Positions 1 through 11,054 of a stretch of 64,000 nt of DNA are shown in pieces (position 1 is the stretch's first letter; every line of letters begins with the position of its first letter). Under the pieces are notes generated by a model. That model made no database searches, had not been told where the DNA came from, and saw only the letters and a program-made list of their open reading frames with translations. The stretch comes from Culex pipiens pallens (Eukaryota > Arthropoda > Insecta > Diptera > Culicidae), in contig NC_068938.1 of assembly GCF_016801865.2 (NCBI RefSeq), forward strand, positions 74,184,975-74,248,974, read 5' to 3'. The translations under genes were made by a program, and so were the position numbers.

Positions 1-957
1 ACAAACACTAAAGAAAATATGGTCATTTTGCTTTTGTTTATTTTTTTTATTTCCATCACTGCCTTTCAAAAGTTTTTAGAGAATATAAATTTATCAAAAA
101 TAAACACACCATGTACAATGCTTTCCCGTTTATTGGCTACAATTTTTCTTTTTTGGATTTTTTTGGGTATAGATTGAACGGAAAATGTTTGCTACTTCAA
201 TTTAAATTCAAGTGCTTAGTGAAAATTTGACTCATTTATTGAAAGTATTCATTTATCAAGATTGCATTTGCAAATTGAAACAGTTACATGCTAGGTGAAT
301 CATTCAGAATTGTGATAAATTTGTAACAATTTCTTAGTATTACCTCAACTTATCACCTTTATTAGGCAACGTTTCAAGCTAAGATTGGTTAAACCGTTAC
401 GGAGATATGATTTTAAAAAAAAAATACGAGAATTGTCAAAAATGCAATCACCAAACAAAAAAATAAGGGTCTAATTATTTTGCCCATTTGACTGCCATTT
501 CAAATTTGAACCAAATCGGAGCACTTTTGATTTAGATCCTGCAGGTTTGACATGGAATTTCTGATTAAGAATTATTAAGAAAGAAGAAAGATTAATTAGG
601 TTTGTTTTTCTACGATTGCGTTCATCCAAAGTGTATAAGTTTATTTAAAAACAAACAAATTTGTTGAACTTATAACAGATTACAGTGTCTTTCCGATTTT
701 TGAGTGATGATATATTTTTTTTCATATAACCATATTTTAGAAAGTGTTTTTAAATCTTATTTAAATTTCATTGATAAACATCGATCAGCAATTTTTTATT
801 CTAATTTCTTAGATTTATCATTATTTTTCTAAAGTTTGCATTTGCAAATTTAAACAGTTGAAAATAAAGTATTATTGAAGCCATTAAAATCAAAGTTGCT
901 TGGAAAAGTAACTAAAAAATCTGTTTTTTTTTTTCAACTGAGAATTATGTGATAAAA
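1..957. other. A/T-rich spacer, no gene seen
   Basis: No coding signal is visible. A direct repeat of about 23 bp (core TGCATTTGCAAATT followed by AAACAGTT) occurs at 263-285 and again at 837-859 with one difference. It may mark the ends of an old insertion, but I see no other support for that. Confidence 0.5.
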
Positions 958-974
958 AAAATCTGGGAAAAGCA

Positions 975-1465
975 TGATAAACCAAGCTTCCCTGCACCGT
1001 GCGGTACACGCGGTTCAACTGTACCTCGGGTTTGCTTTGCGCCTGCTTTGTTCGGTTTACACCCGTACCCGACTCACACGAACCGAGGGTATTTTGGTTT
1101 ATCGTACCAGCGCACCACGACACTCTCGGTTTGCCGCGTCGGTTTTGTGTCTGGCACTCACCCATGGCATGAACCCGGTATATGAGCCAAGGTGCTTCAC
1201 TCGTCACGAGCCGAGGTACGTGCCGTGGTACGCGCTGGCGGTATAAAACGGGTTCAATACCACGACACGTACCACGGCACGCTGTGTTCATGCCATGGGT
1301 GAGTGCCAGACACAAAACCGATGGGGCGAGCCGAGAGTGTCGTGGTGCGCTGGTACGATGTACCAAGATACCAATACAAAAATGGGTTCAGGCACGTACC
1401 GAAGCTAGAAAACCAAACCCGCGGTGTGCGTTGGCACTGGCGCATGGGAAGCTTGTGATAAACTT
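975..1465. repeat. GC-rich palindromic (foldback) element
   Basis: Arms 1104-1174 and 1286-1356 are near-perfect reverse complements (GTACCAGCGCACCACGACAC on the left, its complement on the right). Shorter inverted matches continue inward (ACGTGCCGTGGTA near 1215 against TACCACGGCACG near 1269) and outward (GATAAACC-AAGCTTCCC near 976 against GGGAAGCTTGTGATAAAC near 1446). The block is clearly richer in G+C than its A/T-rich surroundings, as expected for an inserted element. A TATA-like TATAAAA lies in the loop near 1242. Short reading frames here on both strands are mirror images of each other and are not counted as genes. No clean target duplication was found, so the outer limits are approximate. 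Confidence 0.75.
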
Positions 1466-3009
1466 AACGACTTTTTTTTCTCTGGTCCAAAAAACATGAA
1501 TTTCCAATTCTTTATTACGTGGAAGTGTGTCTTTGACTGAATAAAAAAATATTACCGTAAGAAACGTTCAGATTAGTTCAAAATGTTTATTGTTTCATTT
1601 TGGCATCTTGGTACGTACTACCTATGTAATGATCGAAAAACTTTCACATTTAATAAAAAAACTATCAACTTCTTGTGAGATTTAAATTTCTTTTTAACAA
1701 AAACGAGATTTTTTTTAATATTTTGGAATAGCTTTTGTCTCTCCTCTGGAACTCAAAGAAGACATTTCTGGAAGAAGAGAAAATTTCCCACAAAAAATAT
1801 GTTCTTCATTTATCATGTTTTTGCTTTTTTTTAATTTCTAACTCAATCGTTTCTGTTATCTATGGCATTGACAAGTGTCCCCCATGTTAGGAAACCGTCT
1901 GTTCAATTTGCTAAGTTTTGTAGCCATCTTCAGCGGTAATTTGTTTACCAGGTACACTGGTACAGTCTTAACCGTCGTCTACCAATCTCTAGACTCTCCA
2001 GCCAGACCCCACCGCCAACGGCAACGGTAGTAAATCACCCAGGCAAAAGAGGTGGTACACTACAACTGCTAATAAGACACTATAAAGGCCCGATATCTTT
2101 GCGCAGTCGGAAAATGATGCTAATTTTTCCAACACCAAATGCCAAAACGATGGCTCAATAGAGAGAACAGACCTTCGCCAAGGAGTTGTTGGTCTGGTAT
2201 CGGTGTGGTTAGATCAGCTCAGCGTTAATTTGCATGGGCTTTAGAATGTTCTACCATTTAAGAGACCAGACTCTCGCTCCCTCCTTTTGGAATCAATTTT
2301 CCAATATTAAAACACTGTTAAGGCGAGAAACACTGTAATTTGGTCGACAATAAAAAGTAGCAAAGTGCCCCAGCTTGTAAAACCAGCAATTTAAACTAAC
2401 GAATAAGAAGAAGTTTAGGAAAAAACGACAGTCAAGCTGGCATTTGAAATTACTGCCATGGCGGCAGCAGCGCCGTTATTAGTCACACCTTGACTTCTTG
2501 GTTCAATTAATTTGCGTAGATTGTAATTAAACACCGGTCTCCGCGCCGTTCAGTTTGCCCACTTCAACGGTTTCGCGATGCAGATCTCGCGTTTCCCCCA
2601 AGTTAACCATTCATTGCGTCTCGTCGAGAGTTGTTTATGCATAATATCTGCTGCTGCTGCTGCTTACTGATTACTATTCAGCTGTTCGCCATTCAAACTC
2701 CACCAGCGTCGTCGATTTGAATGGCTTAATCTTATCAGATATTCTCAACAATCGAGCACCCAGCTCTGCCGGGGGTTGAGTTGTGATACATACTTGTAGT
2801 AGTAGCAGTGGTAGTTGTGATGGTGGTTTGTGATTGTGTGTCATTCGTGTGCAAATACAAACTACATGCAAATTTATCCACACCTCATGTTTGTTTGAAC
2901 AATCTGCGCTCGAAGACCAGGTCCCAAAAGCCCAAATCTAATCAGAGTAAATGAAAATCGGCAAATTGGAATGGACTGTTTCAGGATTCTATGTATTTAA
3001 TTTTTTTTG
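1466..3009. other. Spacer, no gene seen
   Basis: About 1.5 kb with a moderately G/C-richer part at 1890-2900 that has no long open frame and no obvious splice pair. A short CTG run is at about 2649-2663. Nothing else is supported. Confidence 0.45.
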
Positions 3010-3011
3010 TA

Positions 3012-3246
3012 CCGTAAACTGGGGTGACTTTGATAGCCCGGGGTGACTTTGATAGGTTTTTCAAAAGCCCGCCAAATTAATATCTCAACATTTTTGAAAA
3101 TTTTGAGTATGTAAGCATTAAAGAATAAATTATTATCGAACATATATGCAAAAATGTTACTGTTCCATTGGATGTATCAAAATTAGTGGCCAGATCAAAT
3201 GTCTATCAATGTCACCCCGGGCTATCAAAGTCACCCCAGCTTACGG
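3012..3246. mobile_element. TA-flanked MITE, CCGTAA family
   Basis: A 235-bp element with terminal inverted repeats of about 44 bp: it begins CCGTAAACTGGGGTGACTTT and ends with the complement of CCGTAAGCTGGGGTGACTTT. It is flanked by TA on both sides (3010-3011, 3247-3248), the usual target of Tc1/mariner-type elements. It has no coding capacity. The end CCGT and the motif GGGTGACNTTG also occur in the smaller element at 30881-30987 and in a broken copy at 20811-20900, so these are probably related. Confidence 0.85.
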
Positions 3247-3248
3247 TA

Positions 3249-5700
3249 CTTGTTTTTAAGTCTGTTACTTTGTTTATTGTTCCTAAAATCAGAATATCTT
3301 GATTCTTTTTGAAAATTTTACAACATACACCAGGACAAGAGTTTCAATCAATTTTAGAATCGATTTTACTGCAAACTCACTTTTTCAAATGAACACAAAA
3401 CCGTCAAAGTTCCAAAAATTGAACAGGTTGACCTAATCCAGCGTCGAACAATGCCCCGATCTTAGCTCCTACGATGACTAATGGAAGTATTGGCCCCTCT
3501 CTCGGCTACACGCAGGTTGTACCAAGTCAAGTCTCCGCGGTCTGTGTAGTCAGTAGAGCAAAGAGTCGTCGACGTCGTCGTGAGATGGTTTTTTTTTTTC
3601 TTCAGAAAGTTCAAGGTTAGGATCGAGCATTGCTGTGTGTGATTTTTTTATGTTTTGTTTTATTCACTGTTCAGCGGATTTTTTTTTGTTCCGCGACTTC
3701 ATAGAGCATGGAGCAAATTTGGCCGGCACCGGCATTCAACCTGGCTTTGATGCGATGCTAGGCAAAATGTGGGTAAGTCCGTTGACGTTAAGAGGTAGCT
3801 TTGAATGGTCGATAGCTCTAGGATATACGAGCTTTGTTGCCTAGCGGAAGACGCAGTGGCAGTCATACACGCACGCAACAGTTCCTTCTGTGGTGGGGTG
3901 ATTTGTTGGTTGGGTTCAAGATTTGCTCAAATTTTGGTGCAAAATGAAGCTTTGAATATTTGGAGGAAACATTATACAGATTTTTACGAATAATATTGCT
4001 ATAATTGCATTTTTATTTTGTAATATTGCATTGTATGTAATTTCATGACAAATTATTTTTCGATAAATGTTTCAAGAATATCAATATTATCAACTGTGTT
4101 TTGAATATAAACATGAATACAAATAACAGCTCATTGCAGATATTTTGCGCATTTCAAAGCAAATTAAAGTATGTAAACAACGTGTTAAATTCTTCAATCC
4201 AACAATGCCATCTATTATCGCACCGAACGGAGCCACGAGGCAAGCTCGCGAAAAGTTCTCACGCCCTCCCTTACATAAAAATAAGAGAATTTGCCATCGC
4301 CGTGAATCGACTATCAATCAGCTGGCCTTGAACGGGCCCGCGTTGAACTTGGTTTCGAAGAAGTGGTAGAAGGAAATTAGTTTTAAATTGTTCAATGCCT
4401 TTTAAATGCTTTTGAATTTGTTTGGCAAAGTTTATTTTTAATTTTTTGTTTTCAATTATTCAATTTGACTGTAAATTGATCATTCTATCTCTCCTGTAAA
4501 TGGGCAATTGGATGGCATTTGGAGCAGATCATTAAACTGCCAAAGATACTAGCTTTTTCCCTAGATTCTTAACCTATATTTAAAACATTGAAAACACTTA
4601 TTGCATATCTTTATTTATTTACACTTATTGCATATCTTTATTTATTTTTTTAACTCACTTTATTAACTTTTGAATTTTTAAAAGATAAAGTTATATAAAG
4701 TTGAAATAGAAAAATATACAAGGCAGACGCATTCCATACTTGACCAGTTAAATTTTCAACCACCTCCAACGAAACTTTTAGGGTTGTTTTTTTTTTAATT
4801 TGAACAGTTTTTTAAACCATAAAATAATTTAAAAACAAAAGTTGAATTTTTGGAAATTGTAAACAAAAATTAAATACAATAATTGAAAAGTTAAAAAATG
4901 TATTTTGATCATTGATAAAAAATTACTACCCAAAAAATCAATGTGCTTATTTGTACTTTTCGATTTATTAAAAATAGCATAACTTTAACAATGTCAAAAG
5001 CATTTTGTTATACTTTTTATTGGTTTTTTCTTCTTTAAATTGAACTTGGAATCTGAATAAAATATATAAACGACTAGACTTTACAATTTACAAACATACA
5101 AAATATTTTTTTTTACTTAGCTGAGACCCCAAATAAAACTTGTACAAGCATTACAAATCATTTTCTTGAATCAAATTGTATTATCACGTCCATTTGTATG
5201 AAGTAATTTTCAATAAAACTATTAAAAGTTGTTGTTGTTGTTGTTAAAAGTTTGAAAGATTTAAATAATTAAAATAAAATTTAAATAAATGATTCGATTC
5301 GATGCCTGAAATTGAAAATCTTGAAAGAAAAATTGACGTCTCATATTTTTCCTAAAACTACCCAAATTGAAAAAAAAAAGTTAAACCAATTATAAAAAAT
5401 CAAGGTCGTAATCGCCATTTCGATAATTATATCGGCGATAAATCGATGCCTCTGAGCTCTCTTGTACGAAGCTTGCTGGGATCCCTAGTTTGTTAGCATA
5501 TGAGAGCACAGAGGCAACGAAACACTGATTATTTTTTTCACAAAATACCGTATATTTTGTAAATACAAAAATTTCCAAAATTTTCATTTTTGTTATCAAG
5601 TGAAGCGACATTTTAATGCATTTTATTTGATGATACAATAATTCTCACAACAAAATATATTTGAAAAAAACGCATTGTTCATGAATATTTGAGTATCTTA
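3249..5700. other. A/T-rich spacer, no gene seen
   Basis: Small reading frames at 3635-3844 and 4101-4369 look accidental (no splice sites or family resemblance recognised). A tandem duplication with unit of about 22 bp (core CTTATTGCATATCTTTATTT) is at about 4597-4645, and a GTT run is at 5228-5245. Confidence 0.45.
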
Positions 5701-6017
5701 ACCGAGCCACGTAGCCCAGTGGTAACGCTTCCGCCTCGTAAGCGGTAGATCGGGGTTCAAATCCCGGCTCGGACCAACACAACTGGTGATCGTTTCTCTT
5801 CTGGAATCGATTGTTTAGTAAAGGGAAGGTAGTTTATCGTCACAAACTGGACCTTATCACGACACCTTAGGGAGGCGACCTATGGAATGTTAACATTAAC
5901 CTTAACATGTTAACATTGAGTTGAGTATGAAATTGCCACTGAATCCGTAAATGCCGGCCCCGATACTCTTCAAGGGTGTTCCCCTCAGGAACTGGGAAAG
6001 ATTTACCTTTTTAAAAA
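5701..6017 (+). repeat. tRNA-Thr-derived SINE, copy 1
   Basis: The first 75 bases fold as a tRNA: acceptor strand CCGAGCC (5702-5708) pairs with GGCTCGG, anticodon stem CCGC/GCGG encloses the loop CTCGTAA (anticodon CGT, threonine), and a perfect B box GGTTCAAATCC is present. The tRNA part ends in ACCA, so the CCA tail is in the DNA, as expected of a reverse-transcribed mature tRNA. An unrelated body of about 235 bp follows and the copy ends in a T-rich tail. The same unit is at 37752-38070. No clear target duplication was found here, so this copy may be older. Confidence 0.85.
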
Positions 6018-7180
6018 AATAGTATTTTTCATACGAAACTCTACTTAAATGAAAATGCATCCAATACTTCACTTTGTTTGATCTCCATATTGCGAATTAC
6101 GAAATTGGAAATTTACGAAAAAATACGGTTATTTGTGAAAATTTTAGTACATTACCACAAAAAACTCTAAAGTGAAAATGCATATGGGTCATTCCACCTG
6201 AAGTGTGCAAGAAAAAATGCAAATTTGAAAATTACCATCTCCGATTCTGCTCGAATTTGGCAGAGCTGTTCAGACTATCAAAACATGCAAAAATCCCGAA
6301 TTTCATCCAAATCGGACCACCCCCTCCATTTTTGTACCCTCCCAAAAAATCGACATTTTGGCGATTTTTGAGCAAACCTCCTAGTTTCAAACGGCGATAG
6401 TTCAGGAACCACAAATCTTAGAAGGTCGGTCTTAGACTCAATTTTGAAGGAAATTGGACGTAGAATCCATTTCCGTGATCAAAATTTAGATTAAAATATT
6501 TTTTCTACCTGTATTGCGCAATTGAAAACTTTAAATGGCCGTATCTCAAAACAGCCCTATTTATTTTTTAGATTTGACCTCACCATCGTATTCCCCGTCC
6601 GATTTTACATAAGAATCACTTATCGACAGAAAGGAATATGTTTCGATCCAGAGATATCGAATTTTAAAGTTTTGAGTATTTGAGATTACCTGTATTTGCT
6701 TTATTTGCCGCATCTGCTAGAAGCACTCGGGCGCGCTGATCAATAACTACTACCTGGTTATTTATTGAAATAAGATTTCATCTCAAATAATAATTAGCAA
6801 ATTAAGCAAAAGTTTAATGTACACCACTGTAGGAAACTGCTGTAACATCCTAAATTAACAAAAAAAAAAATAGTATACGGTGAATTTGTGTGTTAGCACA
6901 CAGGACAGAGCAAGAACGACACGCAATACAGGGCAAAATGGAATTCCCGCAAAGCTAGCAGGAAATTGCAATTGATCTTGTAAGTAACGATACATTATCG
7001 TGTTAAAAATTATAAATCAACATGAATAAAACTCTCGTGAAGCATAATTAAGGAGGATTACTGGAAAGTATTAAACTGAAAAATGTAAGAAAATCACAAA
7101 GATTAATCTGATTAAGATCAGATTCAGTGGTGTTGATTTCGACACCGTCCGAACAATAACCTTTTTTTTTGTTTCGAAAT

Positions 7181-7474
7181 CTTGGAAGACGATACAGCTG
7201 CTGTCCACATGTATCAGAAGTATATGGTTTTGTTTTTGAAATTAATTGTACCAGAATTGAAAAAAAAATCATCAATGATTCAGACGAAACTGGCTCACAA
7301 TATAAAAATCAATTTAATATGATCATGCTCAATTTTTCAAACCGTAAGGCAGATTTTGGGGTTTTTGTTAAATGGCACTATATCGCTACCGCACATGGCA
7401 AAAGCTCTAGAACCCATGAAAATTATTTCATCTACTACAGCCAGCTCTACATTTGTTCTTGCTTGAAATAAAAG
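7181..7474 (+). pseudogene. Decayed transposase-like gene inside the 6.2-8.6 kb element
   Basis: From 7191 one frame reads DTAAVHMYQKY and continues for about 23 codons. After the run of nine A at 7260-7268 the frame changes, and a second frame reads SDETGSQYKN from 7280, then WHYIATAHGKSS near 7375-7410, and stops at 7472. In order and spacing these blocks resemble a motif series I know from many uncharacterised, probably transposon-encoded, insect and cnidarian proteins (D-T/V-A-V-H, then SDGxxSQYKN, then WHFFATSHGKG). The downstream D-G-x-G-G-x-x-K-R part is absent. A frameshift in the A run, loss of the upstream part and the early stop make it a pseudogene. Family assignment is from memory; the frame change is read directly. 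Confidence 0.6.
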
Positions 7475-7680
7475 AAGAAATAAAAGAAATAATTTGATTA
7501 AGTGGGAAGAAATGAATTAGGAAAAATATAAAAATAATAGATAAATAATGATAAATTTTTGAAAATTGTATTAAGAAACTCTATAGCACTTGCAAATAAA
7601 TATAAAAAGTTCAAATTTTACTTAATATGTTTCAATGACAGTGAGATCAGGAAAAACATTGCATTAAAAATTACCCAATA

Positions 7681-7920
7681 GGGGAACTATACCCTTTCTC
7701 AGCCTATTTCTATTATCGGCCTATCAGCACTTTGATCATGAATTACAGCTTTCATAAAGTGTTTTTGACTGTTCCAAAGCAATAAATAGCTCAAATAAAA
7801 GTGAGCAAGCAAATCTCCATTGTTGATACATCTGAAAATGTTGATTTAATGGCGGTAAACTGCAAAAGTGATGAGAATTGGTCGAACGGCTTAGGGTGAT
7901 TAAAATGGGTATATTTCCCC
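7681..7920. mobile_element. Nested MITE (GGGGAA...TTCCCC)
   Basis: A 240-bp unit begins GGGGAACTATACCC and ends GGGTATATTTCCCC, flanked by TA on each side (7679-7680, 7921-7922). It lies in the non-repeated middle of the larger element, so it inserted after that element did. No coding capacity. Confidence 0.75.
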
Positions 7921-8576
7921 TAAATATTCCTTAAACAAAAAATAGATTGTTCAAGGTATTGATTATCTCCAAATCGTATAAAACTAGAAAAATAATTCAT
8001 CTTACATAATGCCAGGTAGTAATTATTGATCAGCACGACTGAGTGTTTCTAGCATATGCGGCGAGTTTAGCTAATTTAGGTTATCTCAAACACTCAAAAC
8101 TTTAAAATTCGATATCTCTGGAACGAAACATATTCCTTTCTGTCGATAAGTTATTCTTATGTAAAATTGGACGGGGAATACGATGGTGAAGTCAGATTTA
8201 AAAAATAAATGGGGCTGTTTTGAGATACGGCCATTTAAAGTTTTCAATTGCGCAATACAGGTAGAAACAATATTTTAATCTATATTTTGATCACGGAAAT
8301 GGATTCTACATCCAATTTCCTTCAAAATTGAGTCTAAGACCGAACCTCTAAGATTTGTGGTTCCTGAGTTATCGTCGTTTGAAAATAGGGGTTTCGCTCA
8401 AAAATCGCCAAAAAGTCGATTTTTTGGGAGGGTACAAAAATGGAGGGGGTGGTCCGATTTGGATGAAATTCGGGATTTTTGCATGTTTTGATAGTCTGAA
8501 CAGCTCTGCCAAATTTGAGCAGAATCGGAGATGGTAATTTTCAAATGCTGTTCCGCTTCAGGTGGAATGACCCATA

Positions 8577-10238
8577 TAAAATTTTGCTTCGTTTGATACC
8601 CTTACTGCAAATTTTTTTTTTTAGTACTTTGCAAAATATTGTATTTTGTAAAAATATCAGTATTTAAAAAAAAAAACACCCTGATAAAATGAAAATGCTA
8701 GTAAAATATCCCATCATTTGACACCCATACTTCGAATTATGAAAATTGGATTGTTTTCGAACAAAAACGGTACTTTGTGTTTTTTTTGTGTATTTTTGCT
8801 TTAAAACTAACTATATTATCAAAAAAATATATTCTTAGAGAAAACATTGAAAATTTAAAATTATTTCTTTGGATTAAGTCGTTTTTAGAAATAACACGAG
8901 TTCTATCGTTACCGGATCTCGATTATTTTATCGTTAACAACCCTGAAAAAAATGCTTCAAAAACAAATAGCTTTTCCAGATTACAACAAATCATTAAGAA
9001 GGAAAAGCTTAAAAATTAAATTCATTTTATAAATACTATCATTTTAATGTTTGGAAAACGATTCTCTTAACAAATGTATTTTCATATATTTTTAATTTCG
9101 ATTCCTTATGTCCAAATAAGCTTTTTTCGTCATTGGTTGCTCCATACAAGTCTCTATACAAATTTGATAGCTGTTCATAGAATAGTGTTATGCAAATTTG
9201 TATCTTGAGAAGAAATTTTCAGATTGATCTGGTGTGTTCGGCAAAGGTGTTGGTTACGATCAGGACTAATCAGTACACGGAAAAATAGCAACTTTTCAGT
9301 TATTTTTTTTTTCAAAAACTCGATTTTGATAAACGTTACTTTCTTCCATTTATCACTGTTTGACAAAGGAAAAAAAGTTTATTTTTAAATTCCAAAAAGT
9401 TGAAATTTTTTTACACAGGTTTTAATTAAAAAATAAAATTGGATCAATGGTCTCCAAGATGTCATCGATTGAAAATTGGGGGCCTAATTAGTAGCACATA
9501 GAAAAACAAATTGTTCGTAATTTTTATTCTATGCAAGACAATATCTTTACAATCAAAAGTTGGATCAACATTGTTTCAAAAGAGAAAATATGAATTTTTT
9601 ATGAGTTTTTCAAGTAAATATCAAACCTTAAGAAATCTAATGCAAAAATTATTGAAAATTTTATTTTTGTCTTGTACACTTCCATGGTACAATCAACATC
9701 TGCATAACGCGTTGTTGTTGTAAATCGGAATCAACCCCACCGAAGGTTTGACCTCTACCTGGCATGGCGCGCGGAAAAGGGCTCGAACCAACATTATACC
9801 CAGCGTTGAGGGTCATGTGCGCGCGCGCTCGTAGGAGCCATTCAAAACGCGGAGGTCACGCGTCGTCAAGGGTTTGAACAAAGTTGGCTAAGCTGCTGGG
9901 GACATTCATAGTAAGACCACGCGGTTTAGTTGCAAATGAGAGGGGTGGGCGAGGAAGGTGGGGGTTAGGTTATGTACAATTAAAAGCTTCGCTTGTTTGT
10001 CATAGTGCAGGGTAATTAACGATAAGGTCAGCAACGCACAGCGAGCGCATAATTAGTGTCGTTAATCTGGTGGAGCTTAGCCGCTCGAATGCAACGCCTG
10101 GCTGAGCTTTGGCGTAATTTTACGCACACGTTTTATGTTTACTAAATGTTGCCTTTGCCAGATATTGACTGATTGGCCAAGCATTTAAGCATTTAAACTA
10201 AAAGTGTGATGATTGTAAGTACATACTAACTTTTCTTA
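8577..10238. other. Spacer with an old repeat remnant
   Basis: A/T-rich to about 9720, then a G/C-richer part (9720-10140) containing an alternating CG run near 9812-9822. The remnant at 9125-9500 is listed separately. No supported gene. Confidence 0.45.
9125..9500. repeat. Diverged arm of the GAGCAATTCTC foldback family
   Basis: It shares the ordered landmarks of the intact element at 49961-51895: CATTGGTT-CCATACAAGTCTC, then GATCTGGTGT-TTCGGCAAAG, then TACACGGAAAAA, then GGATCAATGGTCTCCAAGAT. It is clearly diverged and has lost the termini. Confidence 0.6.
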
Positions 10239-10466
10239 CACAGAAAAAAAAAGTTGAATTTTGGAATGTTGAAAATTTGGTAGGTTGAATATTACCTCTT
10301 TATTTGTGTAATATTACATAAAAAATGTGTAAAAATGTGAACCTGATGAATATTCATCAAAAACTGATGAAAATTCATTATTTTCTGGGGTAAAATTTAT
10401 CATTTATTTTGCCACAAAATCTGTCACCATTTCCTGATGAATATTACCATCATTTTTTTTTCTGTG
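10239..10466. mobile_element. MITE, CACAGAAAAA...TTTTTCTGTG family
   Basis: Terminal inverted repeats CACAGAAAAAAAA / TTTTTTTTCTGTG, flanked by TA (10237-10238, 10467-10468). The body carries repeated CTGATGAATATTCATCA-like palindromic words. Related copies are at 15054-15170 (half), 53736-53895 and 58566-58763. Confidence 0.8.
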
Positions 10467-10468
10467 TA

Positions 10469-11054
10469 GTAACAATCGTTACACCATATGGAAATCTAAC
10501 ACAATGTCTTGAAGTCAAACACCAAGCTCAATCGCTCTCACGATCCCGGCCGAGAGCTTCTGACATCATCTAAAACCCATTTATGACGCGCGCGCACTGG
10601 AATTAATGACCTCGCGTAATGACAGAAATATTTCAAGGTAACAACCCCGTTCCTGCCAGCACGGCTCCTAATATTTGTATTCTCCGCGTACAAAAAAGGT
10701 GTATTTCTTGTATTCACGGCTCAGACTACCAACCAACTTGCTTGCGAATTCATACGAGAGTCGGTGTTTAAGATCCCACAAGCTGATATATCTGGCGGCT
10801 TCGTCAGGAACGGCCGGCCGGCGTGGCGTGGAGACAAAGATTTCCAAGGATCGGATAAGACCCCACAACCCTTCCGGGGACCCTTCCCGGGGTCCACCGT
10901 TCATTGCAGGATCCGTCGACCTCGGTCGGGCCTCAATTGTTCTTCGGCAGCGGGGAGAGAGACACAAAAACACGATATCCACTTCGCGGGTGTATTACTT
11001 AGTTGATAGCTGGGTTCTGGAAGGTTTACGTGACTTGCACGGATAATTTAAATC
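10469..11054. other. G/C-richer unique segment
   Basis: Frames open for 80-123 codons exist on both strands between 10668 and 11046 (for example plus 10675-11046), but they overlap antisense and none shows a recognisable domain. It could hold an exon or untranslated sequence; I cannot choose a strand. The 9 bp ATTTAAATC at 11046-11054 are the left target duplication of the next element. Confidence 0.35.

Larger units (their letters stand above)
6185..8574. mobile_element. Inverted-repeat transposon with long arms (TGGGTCATTCCACC ends)
   Basis: The element starts TGGGTCATTCCACCTGAAG, ends with its complement and is flanked by TA (6183-6184 and 8575-8576; ATAT is also compatible). The left arm (6185 to about 6770) and right arm (about 8015-8574) are matched reverse complements with scattered differences. 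The middle of about 1.2 kb is not repeated and holds a decayed protein-coding stretch (about 7181-7474) and a nested MITE (7681-7920). Frames in the two arms encode the same peptide because the arms are copies. It looks like a once-autonomous DNA transposon that is now dead. The superfamily is not certain from what I see. Confidence 0.85.

Noticed and set aside
5701..5776. A functional tRNA-Thr(CGT) gene
   Set aside because: The fold and B box are good, but the sequence encodes CCA and continues into a body repeated with a 14-bp target duplication at 37752, so it is a SINE head.
10675..11046. A 123-codon plus-strand gene
   Set aside because: Overlapping frames are open on the opposite strand as well, no domain or splice evidence is visible, and the block is simply G/C-rich with few stops.
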